This document shows positions 1 through 6,191 of a DNA stretch of 12,584 bases, piece by piece. The first letter of the stretch is position 1, and every line of letters starts with the position of its first letter. This DNA is from Ilumatobacter sp. (GTDB lineage Bacteria > Actinomycetota > Acidimicrobiia > Acidimicrobiales > Ilumatobacteraceae): contig JAJCXU010000522.1 in NCBI GenBank assembly GCA_029263275.1, positions 1 to 12,584 of the forward strand. Reading direction: 5' to 3'. The notes beneath the pieces were generated by a model. That model did no database searches and was not told the DNA's origin. It saw only the letters and a program-made list of their open reading frames with translations. The position numbers and the translations under genes are program-made.

Positions 1-521
1 TGGCCCAACTCGCGGCGTCCGTCGGGTGCTCACGTCGGACGCTCTACGAACTCGCACCGTCGAAAGATGCGTTGGTCCTGATCGTGCTCGGCCGGTTCCT
101 GCATCGTGTCGGGCGGACTGCGCTCAACTCTGTCGATCCCGGCCAGACGATTGCCGAGCAACTCCGCTCGTACATCAACGGTGCACTCGAATTGCAGCGG
201 TTGACCGCGGCGTTCGCTGACGACCTCGCCGATGATCCTGCTGCTCGGCGACTCCTCGATCGTCACTTTCGCTATGTGATGTCGGTCAGCGAATCGCTGA
301 TCGAACGTGGCATCGACATCGGCGAGTTTCGCGAAGTATCTCCCGGCGTCGCCGCAGGAATGCTGGCCGGTAGTGGCCTCTACTTCAGCCAGCCAGGCAT
401 CCTCGCCGACGTCGGTATGACCCGCGACGAAGCAAGCCACGAGATGACCGACATCGTCCTCCAATCGCTCCTTCAAACCACGGCGAACCTCACTCCTCAA
501 CAGACAGCGAGCACCCGATGA
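1..521 (+). CDS. TetR-family transcriptional regulator, 5' end cut by window
   Basis: The open frame runs in from the left edge (first full codon at position 3) and gives 172 residues before TGA. The visible start, AQLAASVGCSRRTLYE followed by the helix around SKDALVLIVL, is the second half of a TetR helix-turn-helix with its recognition helix. Only the first helices are missing. The remaining ~140 residues are the all-helical ligand-binding and dimerisation domain, which is poorly conserved and does not reveal the effector. The stop overlaps the start of the next gene as ATGA, so the regulator is co-transcribed with the metal-binding protein and acyl-CoA dehydrogenase downstream. It probably represses this operon in response to an acyl-CoA or similar ligand; that role is inferred from context. 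The operator and promoter would lie left of the window. Confidence 0.85.
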   Translation, partial: AQLAASVGCSRRTLYELAPSKDALVLIVLGRFLHRVGRTALNSVDPGQTIAEQLRSYINGALELQRLTAAFADDLADDPAARRLLDRHFRYVMSVSESLIERGIDIGEFREVSPGVAAGMLAGSGLYFSQPGILADVGMTRDEASHEMTDIVLQSLLQTTANLTPQQTASTR

Positions 522-1396
522 CCGCACCTTCACCCGCACCCACGCCGGCCACCGCCGCGTCGGTGCGCTCCGACCTCATCGCTGAACAAGACGCGCTCGA
601 CGCGGTGGTCGGCGACCTCGAGGCCGACCACTGGGCACTCCCCACACCGAGTCCGCGCTGGACCATCGCCGACCAGATCGGCCACCTCACCTACTTCGAC
701 TGGACCGCCTCGTTGGCGATCACCGACCCCGAACGTTTCACCGCACTCACCGCCGAGTTGATGAGCGCGATGACCGACGCCGCAAACAATGAGACAGAAG
801 ACGCCATGGACCTCGCCACGCTCGGGGACTATCGAGCGATGACGCCCTCAGAACTGTGTCATGCCTGGCGTACCAATCGCGGCGTACTGTCCGAAGCCTC
901 AGCGACGCTCGCAGACGACGACCGAGTGATCTGGTACGGCCCCTCGATGGGCGCCAAGTCGTTCCTCACCGCACGGCTGATGGAAGCCTGGGCGCATGGC
1001 CAAGACATCATCGACACCCTCGACCAGGCGGGCATCACACACGCTGAGCGGCCAGCCACCGATCGGCTTCGCCACATCGCCCAGCTCGGATTCATCACGC
1101 ACAAGTGGAGCTACATCAACCGCCAGATGGACGCGCCGACCGCTCCGGTGCGCGTCGAACTCACGGCGCCATCAGGTGAGTCGTGGACCTTCGGCCCCGA
1201 CGATGCCGACAACTCGATCACCGGCCCCGCGGTCGACTTCTGTCTCGTCACCACGCAGCGCCGCCACATCGACGACACCGGACTCACCGTCAACGGCGAC
1301 GTTGCCACCGACTGGATGCACATCGCCCAAGCCTTCGCAGGTGGGGCCACCACCGGCCCAGCAGCCGGAACCTTCTCGAACAGGAGCACATCATGA
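518..1396 (+). CDS. TIGR03084-type metal-binding protein (DinB/mycothiol-dependent maleylpyruvate isomerase superfamily)
   Basis: This is a 292-residue cytoplasmic protein. Its N-terminal four-helix DinB/MDMPI-type fold carries the expected metal-site pattern: His56 in DQIGHL, and Glu156 and His160 in MEAWAHGQD. The C-terminal third (about 210-275, VRVELTAPSGESWTFG) is the small beta domain found with this family. The whole resembles the actinobacterial TIGR03084 family, whose reaction is not established; relatives use mycothiol as a thiol cofactor. The first ~14 residues are a low-complexity Ala/Pro/Thr leader. The start is fixed by the ATGA overlap with the regulator stop, and its own stop overlaps the acyl-CoA dehydrogenase start in the same way. 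The context suggests a role tied to acyl-CoA catabolism, but I cannot name a substrate. Confidence 0.85.
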   Translation: MTAPSPAPTPATAASVRSDLIAEQDALDAVVGDLEADHWALPTPSPRWTIADQIGHLTYFDWTASLAITDPERFTALTAELMSAMTDAANNETEDAMDLATLGDYRAMTPSELCHAWRTNRGVLSEASATLADDDRVIWYGPSMGAKSFLTARLMEAWAHGQDIIDTLDQAGITHAERPATDRLRHIAQLGFITHKWSYINRQMDAPTAPVRVELTAPSGESWTFGPDDADNSITGPAVDFCLVTTQRRHIDDTGLTVNGDVATDWMHIAQAFAGGATTGPAAGTFSNRSTS

Positions 1397-2586
1397 CCAC
1401 GACGCTCAGCCCCGGCGCCTTCGAACTGAACGACGTCCAGCAACAGATTCTCGATGAAGCCGAGCGCTTCAGCCGCGAGCAGTTGCTCCCCCTCGCCCAG
1501 CACATGGACGACACCGAAGAGTGTCCCGATGACCTGTTCGCCCTGTTCGCCCAACACGGCTACCTCGGCATCACCATGCCCGAGAAGTACGGCGGCCAAG
1601 GACTCGGGCTGTTCGAGCAGGGCCTGATCTGCCAAGCGATGGGCAAGTACAACGCGTCAGCGATGCTCACGTGGGGAGCGCACGACAACCTGTGCGGGAA
1701 CAACATCCTGCGCAACGCAAACGAGGACATCAAACAGCGCTACCTCCCCGGCATGTGCGACGGTTCGATCATCGGAGCACTTGGTCTCACCGAGCCGGGC
1801 GCCGGCTCAGATGCCCTCGGTTCGATGGCCACCACCGCGGTGCAGGACGGCGACGAGTACATCCTGAATGGATCCAAGACGTTCATCACCAACGGCCCGA
1901 TCGCCGACATCGTCCTCGTCTACGCCAAGACTGACCTCGCAGCCGGTCACCGCGGGATCACCGCCTTCGTGCTGGAAACCGACACGCCTGGGTTCGCGGT
2001 GGCACAAAAACTGAGCAAGATGGGCTACCGCGGCAGTCCCACTGCCGAACTCGTGTTCAACGACTGTCGAGTCCCGGCAGCCAACATCGTCGGCGAAGTG
2101 AACGGCGGTGTCGGCGTGGTGATGAGTGGCCTCGACGTCGAGCGAATTTTCCTCGCACCCGCAGCGGTGGGGATGGCCGAACGGTGCCTCGAGTTGAGCA
2201 TGGAACACGCCACCACTCGCAAACAGTTCGACAAGCCGATCATCGACTTCCAGGCCATCGAGTTCAAGCTCGCCGACATGTGGATCGGCGTCGAACTCGC
2301 CAAGGCGTACGTCTATCGAGTGCTCGCGATGTGCGCCGAAGCCGACGAAAGCGACGCCGGCCACGGCGCCATCCATGCGCACTCCGCGGCAGCGATTCTC
2401 TACGCGACGAAGATGATGCGCGAGGTCGCCGATGAGTCTGTCCAGGTCCACGGTGGCGCCGGCTACATGTGGGAGATGGAGATCAACCGCCTCTACCGCG
2501 ACGCCAAGCTCCTCGAGATCGGCGCCGGAACCCAAGAGGTCCGCCGCGGCATCGTCGGCAAGTACCTGCGCGGCACCGTCAACTGA
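1393..2586 (+). CDS. Acyl-CoA dehydrogenase, isovaleryl-CoA dehydrogenase type
   Basis: A full-length 397-residue FAD flavoenzyme that oxidises an acyl-CoA to the 2,3-enoyl-CoA and passes electrons to electron-transfer flavoprotein. The N-terminal helical domain is at ~12-125. The FAD/substrate motif LGLTEPGAGSD is at 130-140 and KTFITNGP at 162-169. The C-terminal helical domain carries TRKQFDKPI and QVHGGAGYMWE. At the position where medium-chain enzymes carry their catalytic Glu, the protein reads EIGAGTQEV. The Glu instead appears in SGLDVERI (Glu250), as in human isovaleryl-CoA dehydrogenase, where this helix supplies the base. This favours a branched or bulky acyl-CoA substrate, though the true one is unknown. 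The ATG at 1393 overlaps the preceding stop as ATGA and follows an AGGAG motif; an open extension back to 1183 is a shadow inside the previous gene. Confidence 0.93.
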   Translation: MTTTLSPGAFELNDVQQQILDEAERFSREQLLPLAQHMDDTEECPDDLFALFAQHGYLGITMPEKYGGQGLGLFEQGLICQAMGKYNASAMLTWGAHDNLCGNNILRNANEDIKQRYLPGMCDGSIIGALGLTEPGAGSDALGSMATTAVQDGDEYILNGSKTFITNGPIADIVLVYAKTDLAAGHRGITAFVLETDTPGFAVAQKLSKMGYRGSPTAELVFNDCRVPAANIVGEVNGGVGVVMSGLDVERIFLAPAAVGMAERCLELSMEHATTRKQFDKPIIDFQAIEFKLADMWIGVELAKAYVYRVLAMCAEADESDAGHGAIHAHSAAAILYATKMMREVADESVQVHGGAGYMWEMEINRLYRDAKLLEIGAGTQEVRRGIVGKYLRGTVN

Positions 2587-2613
2587 CCCCCGCCCGTTGA
2601 CCGGCAGACCGAT

Positions 2614-2647
2614 CGGAGTCGGCACAACGTTTGCTGTGCCGACTCCG
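2614..2647. terminator. Strong bidirectional terminator hairpin
   Basis: A perfect 13-bp inverted repeat (left arm CGGAGTCGGCACA at 2614-2626, right arm 2635-2647) encloses an 8-nt loop, ACGTTTGC. It lies between the convergent stops of the acyl-CoA dehydrogenase (2586) and the DUF3237-like gene (2654), where one hairpin can end both transcripts. Neither side has a clear T-tract, which is common for GC-rich actinobacterial terminators. Confidence 0.8.
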
Positions 2648-2653
2648 TCGCGC

Positions 2654-3049
2654 TCAGGCCGAAACGAGTGAAACGGTCAAGCTGAGCTTGTTGCCATCCA
2701 TGCCGCCAAGGGCGACCGCGATGGCGGAGTTGAGGAATGCGAGATCCTCGTTTGCCGTCTCGAAGACGATGAGTTCCTGCGGGCCAGTGGCATCGCTGCC
2801 CCGGCCAATCGCCTGGTACGCCACGGTGTCCTTGCCCTCACCGATGCGAGCACGAATCTCGAGTTGCTGCACGCCGTCGGAGCCGACACGAACCACGTCG
2901 GTGCCGGCCACTTTACGCTCGCCTTCCCAATGGCTCGATGTGGCGGTTCCTTCGAAGGGAACGTCGACCCGGAACCCGGTGGCAGTGGCGCCGACGGGGG
3001 TGAAGTGCAGTTTCGCTTCGATCTTGCAGAACTCGCTGAGCGTTGCCAT
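2654..3049 (-). CDS. DUF3237-like protein
   Basis: A 131-residue protein without a signal peptide or membrane segment. It has the alternating-strand pattern and landmarks of the DUF3237 beta-barrel family: a central GTDVVRVGSDGVQQLEIR strand pair, a following IGEGKDTVAYQAIGRG strand, and near the end FETANEDLAFLNSAIAVALG, which matches the family's usual 'W/F-LN-x-x-x-V-x-G' block. The function is unknown. The ATG is preceded by a good AGGAGA ribosome site 5 nt upstream. It lies 62 bp after paaC on the same strand with no hairpin between them, so it is probably the last gene of the paa operon. It may act on a CoA or aromatic intermediate, but that is a guess from position. The family call is from recalled motifs, not a search. 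Confidence 0.7.
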   Translation of the reverse strand: MATLSEFCKIEAKLHFTPVGATATGFRVDVPFEGTATSSHWEGERKVAGTDVVRVGSDGVQQLEIRARIGEGKDTVAYQAIGRGSDATGPQELIVFETANEDLAFLNSAIAVALGGMDGNKLSLTVSLVSA

Positions 3050-3111
3050 GGATGTCTCCTGTGGTGATGTTGTTGGAAGTGTAAATGGACTGAGGAATTC
3101 GGGAATGCGGG

Positions 3112-3870
3112 TTACCAGATCGCGGACGTGTCGAGCAGGATCACGCGCTGGAGATCAGCATGGAAGGCGTCGAAGCCTTCGCTGCGAATCGTCCGGTGCA
3201 CCTGATCGGTTGAGACCGTGCTGCCAGGCAGCGTGCTGTCGGCGCCCCACCGTTCGAGATCAGCCGCGATCAACGTTTCCCACTCGGCTGCCAGCTCGGT
3301 GATGGGACGAGACGTGAAGCCGGACGCGATCGGGTCGCCTTCGGCGGGAACGTCCCACAGTCCGCGGGCGAGCGGCATCAAACGGTTGATCGACGCCGCG
3401 ATCTTGCCGGTGGCATCAGCACCAGCCACGCGGCCCATGAAGCGCTCCGCGTGATCGAGATGGAACGCCTCTTCACGCAGCGCCCGGATGGCCAAGGCTG
3501 CGACGCGTTCGTCGGGGCAGCCGGTCAGCGCGCCCCACCGCAGCGCCTCCGCGCGGTCGTACAGCCAATGCCGAACGAGCGAGTCACTCCACTCGCTGCA
3601 GTCGACCTCGGCGAGCCAACAGCTTCGATAGTCAGCCGCATCACGCAGCATGGCGTACTTGTCGAGCTCGACCGAGTCAGGCAGATCGCTCAGCAGGATC
3701 TCATAGAGACCGATTGCATGACCAAGTTCATCTTGGGCGATCGAGCAGAACGCGAGATCTTCTTCGAGGAACGGGCCGAGACCGATCCAGTTGGTGTGGC
3801 GAGCTCCGACCATGTGTTCGTCATCGGCCAAGGCCAACAGGAGGGCGCGCTCCGCGGCGTCGAGGGTCAT
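3112..3870 (-). CDS. paaC: Phenylacetyl-CoA 1,2-epoxidase subunit PaaC, with diiron-type ligands
   Basis: This 252-residue ferritin-like helical protein is the structural partner of PaaA in the ring-epoxidising multicomponent oxygenase. Aligned by eye to the PaaA in this window, it keeps all six diiron-type positions: Glu18 (DDEHMVG), Glu48 and His51 (QDELGH), Asp105 (WLYDRA), Glu134 and His137 (REEAFH). The Glu18-Glu48 distance of 30 residues equals the Glu56-Glu86 distance in PaaA. In the E. coli PaaC sequence as I recall it, these blocks read LDLLGQ and KEARYH, so the site is lost. The ATG at 3870 overlaps the paaB stop as ATGA. An in-frame extension to 4005 would add 45 Arg-rich residues antisense to nothing useful inside paaB, so I reject it. 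Confidence 0.9.
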   Translation of the reverse strand: MTLDAAERALLLALADDEHMVGARHTNWIGLGPFLEEDLAFCSIAQDELGHAIGLYEILLSDLPDSVELDKYAMLRDAADYRSCWLAEVDCSEWSDSLVRHWLYDRAEALRWGALTGCPDERVAALAIRALREEAFHLDHAERFMGRVAGADATGKIAASINRLMPLARGLWDVPAEGDPIASGFTSRPITELAAEWETLIAADLERWGADSTLPGSTVSTDQVHRTIRSEGFDAFHADLQRVILLDTSAIW

Positions 3871-4145
3871 GAGTCGTCTCCTTCGCGTCGTTCCTTGCGT
3901 CGCGCCGCAACGAGCGTCCCATCGTTGTGGCGGTGCGGCTTGTCGTCGTTGACCGCCAGTGCATCCGGGTCGGCGACGAGCACATTGCCACGCTCGACCA
4001 GCCACATCTCGGCGCCTTCGGCGCGGCGGGCATGCGTCTCGCGGGCGTACATCAGCGCCATCTCGGGATCTGGCGCGTCGAGCGATCCGGCGTGACGGAA
4101 CTCGTCGCGACCGGCCTTCTTGAGAAACACCTCATACGTCTTCAT
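3867..4145 (-). CDS. paaB: Phenylacetyl-CoA 1,2-epoxidase subunit PaaB
   Basis: A small 92-residue subunit. The family signature is clear: KTYEVFLKK at the start, then HAGSLDAPDPEMALMYARE and the TRR/ARR-EG-x-x-W-V block (HARRAEGAEMWLVE). PaaB bridges the PaaA/PaaC pairs in the epoxidase and may help dock the reductase. The C-terminal ~25 residues are charged and probably flexible. Its stop overlaps the paaC start (ATGA, 3867-3870). On the 5' side the ATG at 4145 is locked by another ATGA to the stop of a 10-codon mini-ORF in the paaD-paaB gap. A GGTGA ribosome-site candidate sits very close to the start. Confidence 0.92.
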   Translation of the reverse strand: MKTYEVFLKKAGRDEFRHAGSLDAPDPEMALMYARETHARRAEGAEMWLVERGNVLVADPDALAVNDDKPHRHNDGTLVAARRKERREGDDS

Positions 4146-4174
4146 CGCATCACCGTTCCCATTGCGATGCTCAT
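4142..4174 (-). CDS. 10-codon bridging mini-ORF between paaD and paaB
   Basis: On the minus strand an ATG that overlaps the paaD stop (ATGA, 4171-4174) opens a frame coding MSIAMGTVMR. It ends in a TGA that overlaps the paaB ATG (ATGA, 4142-4145). The peptide ends in the same four codons (GTG ATG CGA TGA) as PaaD itself. It is too short to be a normal protein gene. A ribosome finishing paaD could restart here and then restart at paaB, so the plausible role is to keep translational coupling across the 25-bp gap. It could equally be a by-product of the 13-bp duplication at this junction. Confidence 0.35.
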   Translation of the reverse strand: MSIAMGTVMR

Positions 4175-4183
4175 CGCATCACC
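4142..4183. repeat. 13-bp direct repeat at the paaD-paaB junction
   Basis: TCATCGCATCACC (plus strand) occurs at 4142-4154 and again at 4171-4183, 29 bp apart. On the coding strand the first copy holds the last codons and stop of paaD, and the second holds the paaB start. Between and overlapping them is a 16-bp inverted repeat, TGCGATG-CT-CATCGCA at 4163-4178, spanning the paaD stop. Confidence 0.8.
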
Positions 4184-4650
4184 TCGACTGGATTCCTGCA
4201 CGACGGGCACCACGCCACTGATCGACAGCGCGTGGGCCCGGCCATCGATTGATCAACGACAGCGTCAGATCCACAGACCGGGCACAGCAGGCTGCCGTCC
4301 TTGCGACGCAGTACGACGGTGTAGTCGTTGGCCAGTCGGTTGCGCGCCGGCGAAGTCAGTCGGCTGCTGTCCCATACGGGACCGGCGAGCCAGGTGACCT
4401 CACACCGCTCGATCGATTCGAGTTCCTCGACCGACTGGCGAACGTCGTCCGCAATCATTGCGAGTGCCGGGCACCCGCTGAAGGTGGGAATCAGACCAAT
4501 GTGAGCGACACCGTCGTCGACGTGGAGCGATTCGAGCAGGCCGAGATCGACGATCGACACGTCCGGATACTCGGGGTCGTTGATCGCCGCGACCGCAGCG
4601 CGCACCGCACACTCGACCGAGAGGTCAGCCCGTGTCAGCGTCGCCGTCAT
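4171..4650 (-). CDS. paaD: PaaD, iron-sulfur assembly factor for the epoxidase
   Basis: A 159-residue protein with two parts. The N-terminal MIP18/DUF59 domain has the DPEYPDVSIVDLGLLE block (about 26-41) and the TFSGCPA loop, whose Cys is the conserved family cysteine. The C-terminal zinc-ribbon-like tail has LLCPVCGS and then CRSVAWCPSC, as in classical PaaD. PaaD is required for the epoxidase in vivo and is thought to help build the metal or Fe-S centres of the system, most likely that of PaaE. The ATG at 4650 overlaps the paaA stop as ATGA; the possible upstream ATG at 4680 lies inside paaA and is less likely. Finding it directly after paaA, ahead of paaB and paaC, departs from the usual A-B-C-D-E order. 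Confidence 0.93.
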   Translation of the reverse strand: MTATLTRADLSVECAVRAAVAAINDPEYPDVSIVDLGLLESLHVDDGVAHIGLIPTFSGCPALAMIADDVRQSVEELESIERCEVTWLAGPVWDSSRLTSPARNRLANDYTVVLRRKDGSLLCPVCGSDAVVDQSMAGPTRCRSVAWCPSCRNPVEVMR

Positions 4651-5591
4651 GCGCTGACCTCGAGTGCTTCGCGAACCCATGCGGTGTCAGCCCAGTTGGC
4701 CGCCGCTGTGGCGATTCGCCGCTTCGAATCCGGACCGCCCTGGCGCATCGTGGCCTTCAGTGGTTCCCAGTCGATCGTTCCGGCGCGCCAGACACCCTCG
4801 GCGTCTTGACGCAACTCGGGGTCAGGAATCTCGAACCCGTAGCCGTGCAGCAGCGGCACGTACTTCTGGACGTATGCCTGGCGCAGATCCTCGTTGCGTT
4901 GCGACTTGATTTTCCAACGGATGAGCGGATCGGCGTCACCTGGAGGCGAGTCCGGACCGAACAGCTGCACGGCGGGCCACCACCAACGGTCAAGCGCGGC
5001 CTGGAACATCTCGTGCTGCGTTGGCGTACCTGTCGCGAGCCGCAGCAGCATCTCCTCGCCGTGGCGCATGTGGAACCCCTCTTCGGCAACGATGCGCTTA
5101 AGCACACGCTTGTACGGGCCGTACGTGCACTCGGCGAACACGGCGCGTTGGCTGGCGAATGCCGCTGCATCGACGAGAAAAGCGATGGCGACCTGGTCGG
5201 CCCAGGTGACCGCCTGGTAGTGGAACACGTTGTGGAATCTCGACCGGCCGTCGAAGAGTTGCTCCAACATCTCGGTGCGGGTCTTCACGCCCATGTCGGC
5301 CGCCACCATGTACAGCAGGTGCGCATGTCCGATTTCGTCCTGGGTCTTCGCGAGGAAGATCTGCTTCAGACGCAGCCCCGGGGCATGCGGGATCCAATCC
5401 CGTTCGGTGAGCCCGCCCATCAACTCCGAATTTGCATGGAATTCGATGAAGCGAAACACCTCGTCGCGGTATTCGGTGGGCATGTCGTCACCTGGCTCGA
5501 CCATGCCGCCGCCGTCGATGAACGCCTGGAAGTCGTCAAGGTCGGCCCATGATCGGCCGCGCATCGTTGGTGGGTCAGCGAGTGTGTGCAT
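4647..5591 (-). CDS. paaA: Phenylacetyl-CoA 1,2-epoxidase catalytic subunit PaaA
   Basis: This 314-residue diiron oxygenase subunit, with PaaC, PaaB and the reductase PaaE, converts phenylacetyl-CoA to the ring 1,2-epoxide, the first dearomatising step of the aerobic phenylacetate pathway. Visible ligands are Glu56 (NSELMG), Glu86 and His89 (QDEIGHA), Asp141 (FLVDAAA), and Glu171 and His174 (EEGFHMRH). The family blocks ECTYGPYKR and DRWWWPAVQLFGP, and the closing NWADTAWVREAL segment, are all present. The length matches the family. The ATG at 5591 has a GAGGGGGA ribosome site. A recognisable promoter lies upstream, and the stop overlaps paaD as ATGA. It is first in the paaA-D-B-C-DUF3237 run. 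Confidence 0.96.
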   Translation of the reverse strand: MHTLADPPTMRGRSWADLDDFQAFIDGGGMVEPGDDMPTEYRDEVFRFIEFHANSELMGGLTERDWIPHAPGLRLKQIFLAKTQDEIGHAHLLYMVAADMGVKTRTEMLEQLFDGRSRFHNVFHYQAVTWADQVAIAFLVDAAAFASQRAVFAECTYGPYKRVLKRIVAEEGFHMRHGEEMLLRLATGTPTQHEMFQAALDRWWWPAVQLFGPDSPPGDADPLIRWKIKSQRNEDLRQAYVQKYVPLLHGYGFEIPDPELRQDAEGVWRAGTIDWEPLKATMRQGGPDSKRRIATAAANWADTAWVREALEVSA

Positions 5592-5609
5592 GCAACAGTC
5601 CCCCTCGAA

Positions 5610-5625
5610 CCGATGTCGTGATCGG
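5610..5625. promoter_or_regulatory. Possible operator in the paaA leader
   Basis: An inverted repeat, CCGAT-6-ATCGG (5610-5625), lies just downstream of the paaA -10 box, between the predicted transcription start and the ribosome site. A repressor bound here would block paaA transcription; the neighbouring MarR protein is the obvious candidate. Half-sites of only 5 bp can occur by chance. Confidence 0.3.
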
Positions 5626-5628
5626 GTC

Positions 5629-5656
5629 AGTGTAGATGATTCCCTCCAGTCGTCAA
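5629..5656 (-). promoter_or_regulatory. Sigma70-like promoter of the paaA operon
   Basis: On the minus strand TTGACG (plus-strand 5651-5656) is followed after 16 nt by TACACT (5629-5634). This gives a 5/6 match to the -35 consensus and a 4/6 match to the -10 consensus. It starts five bases after the marR stop and leaves a leader of roughly 30 nt before the paaA ATG, with its own ribosome site. So paaA can be transcribed separately from paaI-marR. Confidence 0.65.
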
Positions 5657-5660
5657 GCCC

Positions 5661-6191
5661 TTAACGATCCGTTGGATGATCTTGCTCGACATCGTCGTCC
5701 AGGCGCACGCGCAGCAGTTTGCGCAACGTGGCGGTGAAGGCGCTCAACTCGGTCCGATCGAGCACGCCGAACAGTTGCTGTTCGCGACGGTGTTGTCCGC
5801 CGTAGGCCGTGCGGAGCTTGTCGGCGCCGGCATCGGTGACCCTGACGCTCGCGAGGCGTCCATCGGCCTGATCTCGCTGACGCAGTGCGAGTCCGTCGCG
5901 TTCGAGCGTGGTGACCACGCCGGACACAGCGGCGCGGGACACACCGGACAGGCGGGCGATGTCACGAACCTCGAGCGATCCGAAAACCCAGACCGTGAAG
6001 AGCACCCGGAATCCCGCCATCGACAATCCCAGCGGCCGGTGCACTTCGCTGTCGAAATCGCCAATGGTGCGCGTGGCCAACCTGAAGAGGTCGAATGACG
6101 CAGCAAAGCTGTCGAGGTCGATCTCACCGCCGACGTCGTCGCCCAGCTCACGGACGCGCTCAGTCGCACGCGCTTCGAATTCGTCAGGCAT
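5661..6191 (-). CDS. MarR-family transcriptional regulator
   Basis: A 176-residue regulator. The winged helix-turn-helix occupies about 58-125: LEVRDIARLSGVSRAAVSGVV carries the recognition helix (about 85-95), and RDQADGRLASVRVT forms the wing with the Asp-x-Arg typical of MarR proteins. Long helices on either side make the dimer. The start overlaps the paaI stop by 8 bp (ATGCCTGA), so the two are co-translated. It sits directly upstream of the paaA promoter. Known paa regulators are PaaX (GntR type) and PaaR (TetR type), so a MarR protein here would be a different solution. PaaI and paaA as targets, and a CoA-ester or aromatic-acid ligand, are inferred from position. Confidence 0.9.
   Translation of the reverse strand: MPDEFEARATERVRELGDDVGGEIDLDSFAASFDLFRLATRTIGDFDSEVHRPLGLSMAGFRVLFTVWVFGSLEVRDIARLSGVSRAAVSGVVTTLERDGLALRQRDQADGRLASVRVTDAGADKLRTAYGGQHRREQQLFGVLDRTELSAFTATLRKLLRVRLDDDVEQDHPTDR

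Noticed and set aside
1807..2625. 272-codon open frame antisense to the acyl-CoA dehydrogenase
   Set aside because: The sense strand has a full, well-conserved enzyme; the antisense product is a His/Val-rich shadow with no motif.
3871..4005. 45-codon N-terminal extension of paaC
   Set aside because: It lies within paaB and codes an Arg/Gly-rich stretch unlike PaaC; the ATG at 3870 has an ATGA overlap with paaB.
4632..5552. 306-codon open frame antisense to paaA
   Set aside because: It mirrors paaA. GC-rich codon bias keeps the antisense frame open, and the translation shows no family motif.
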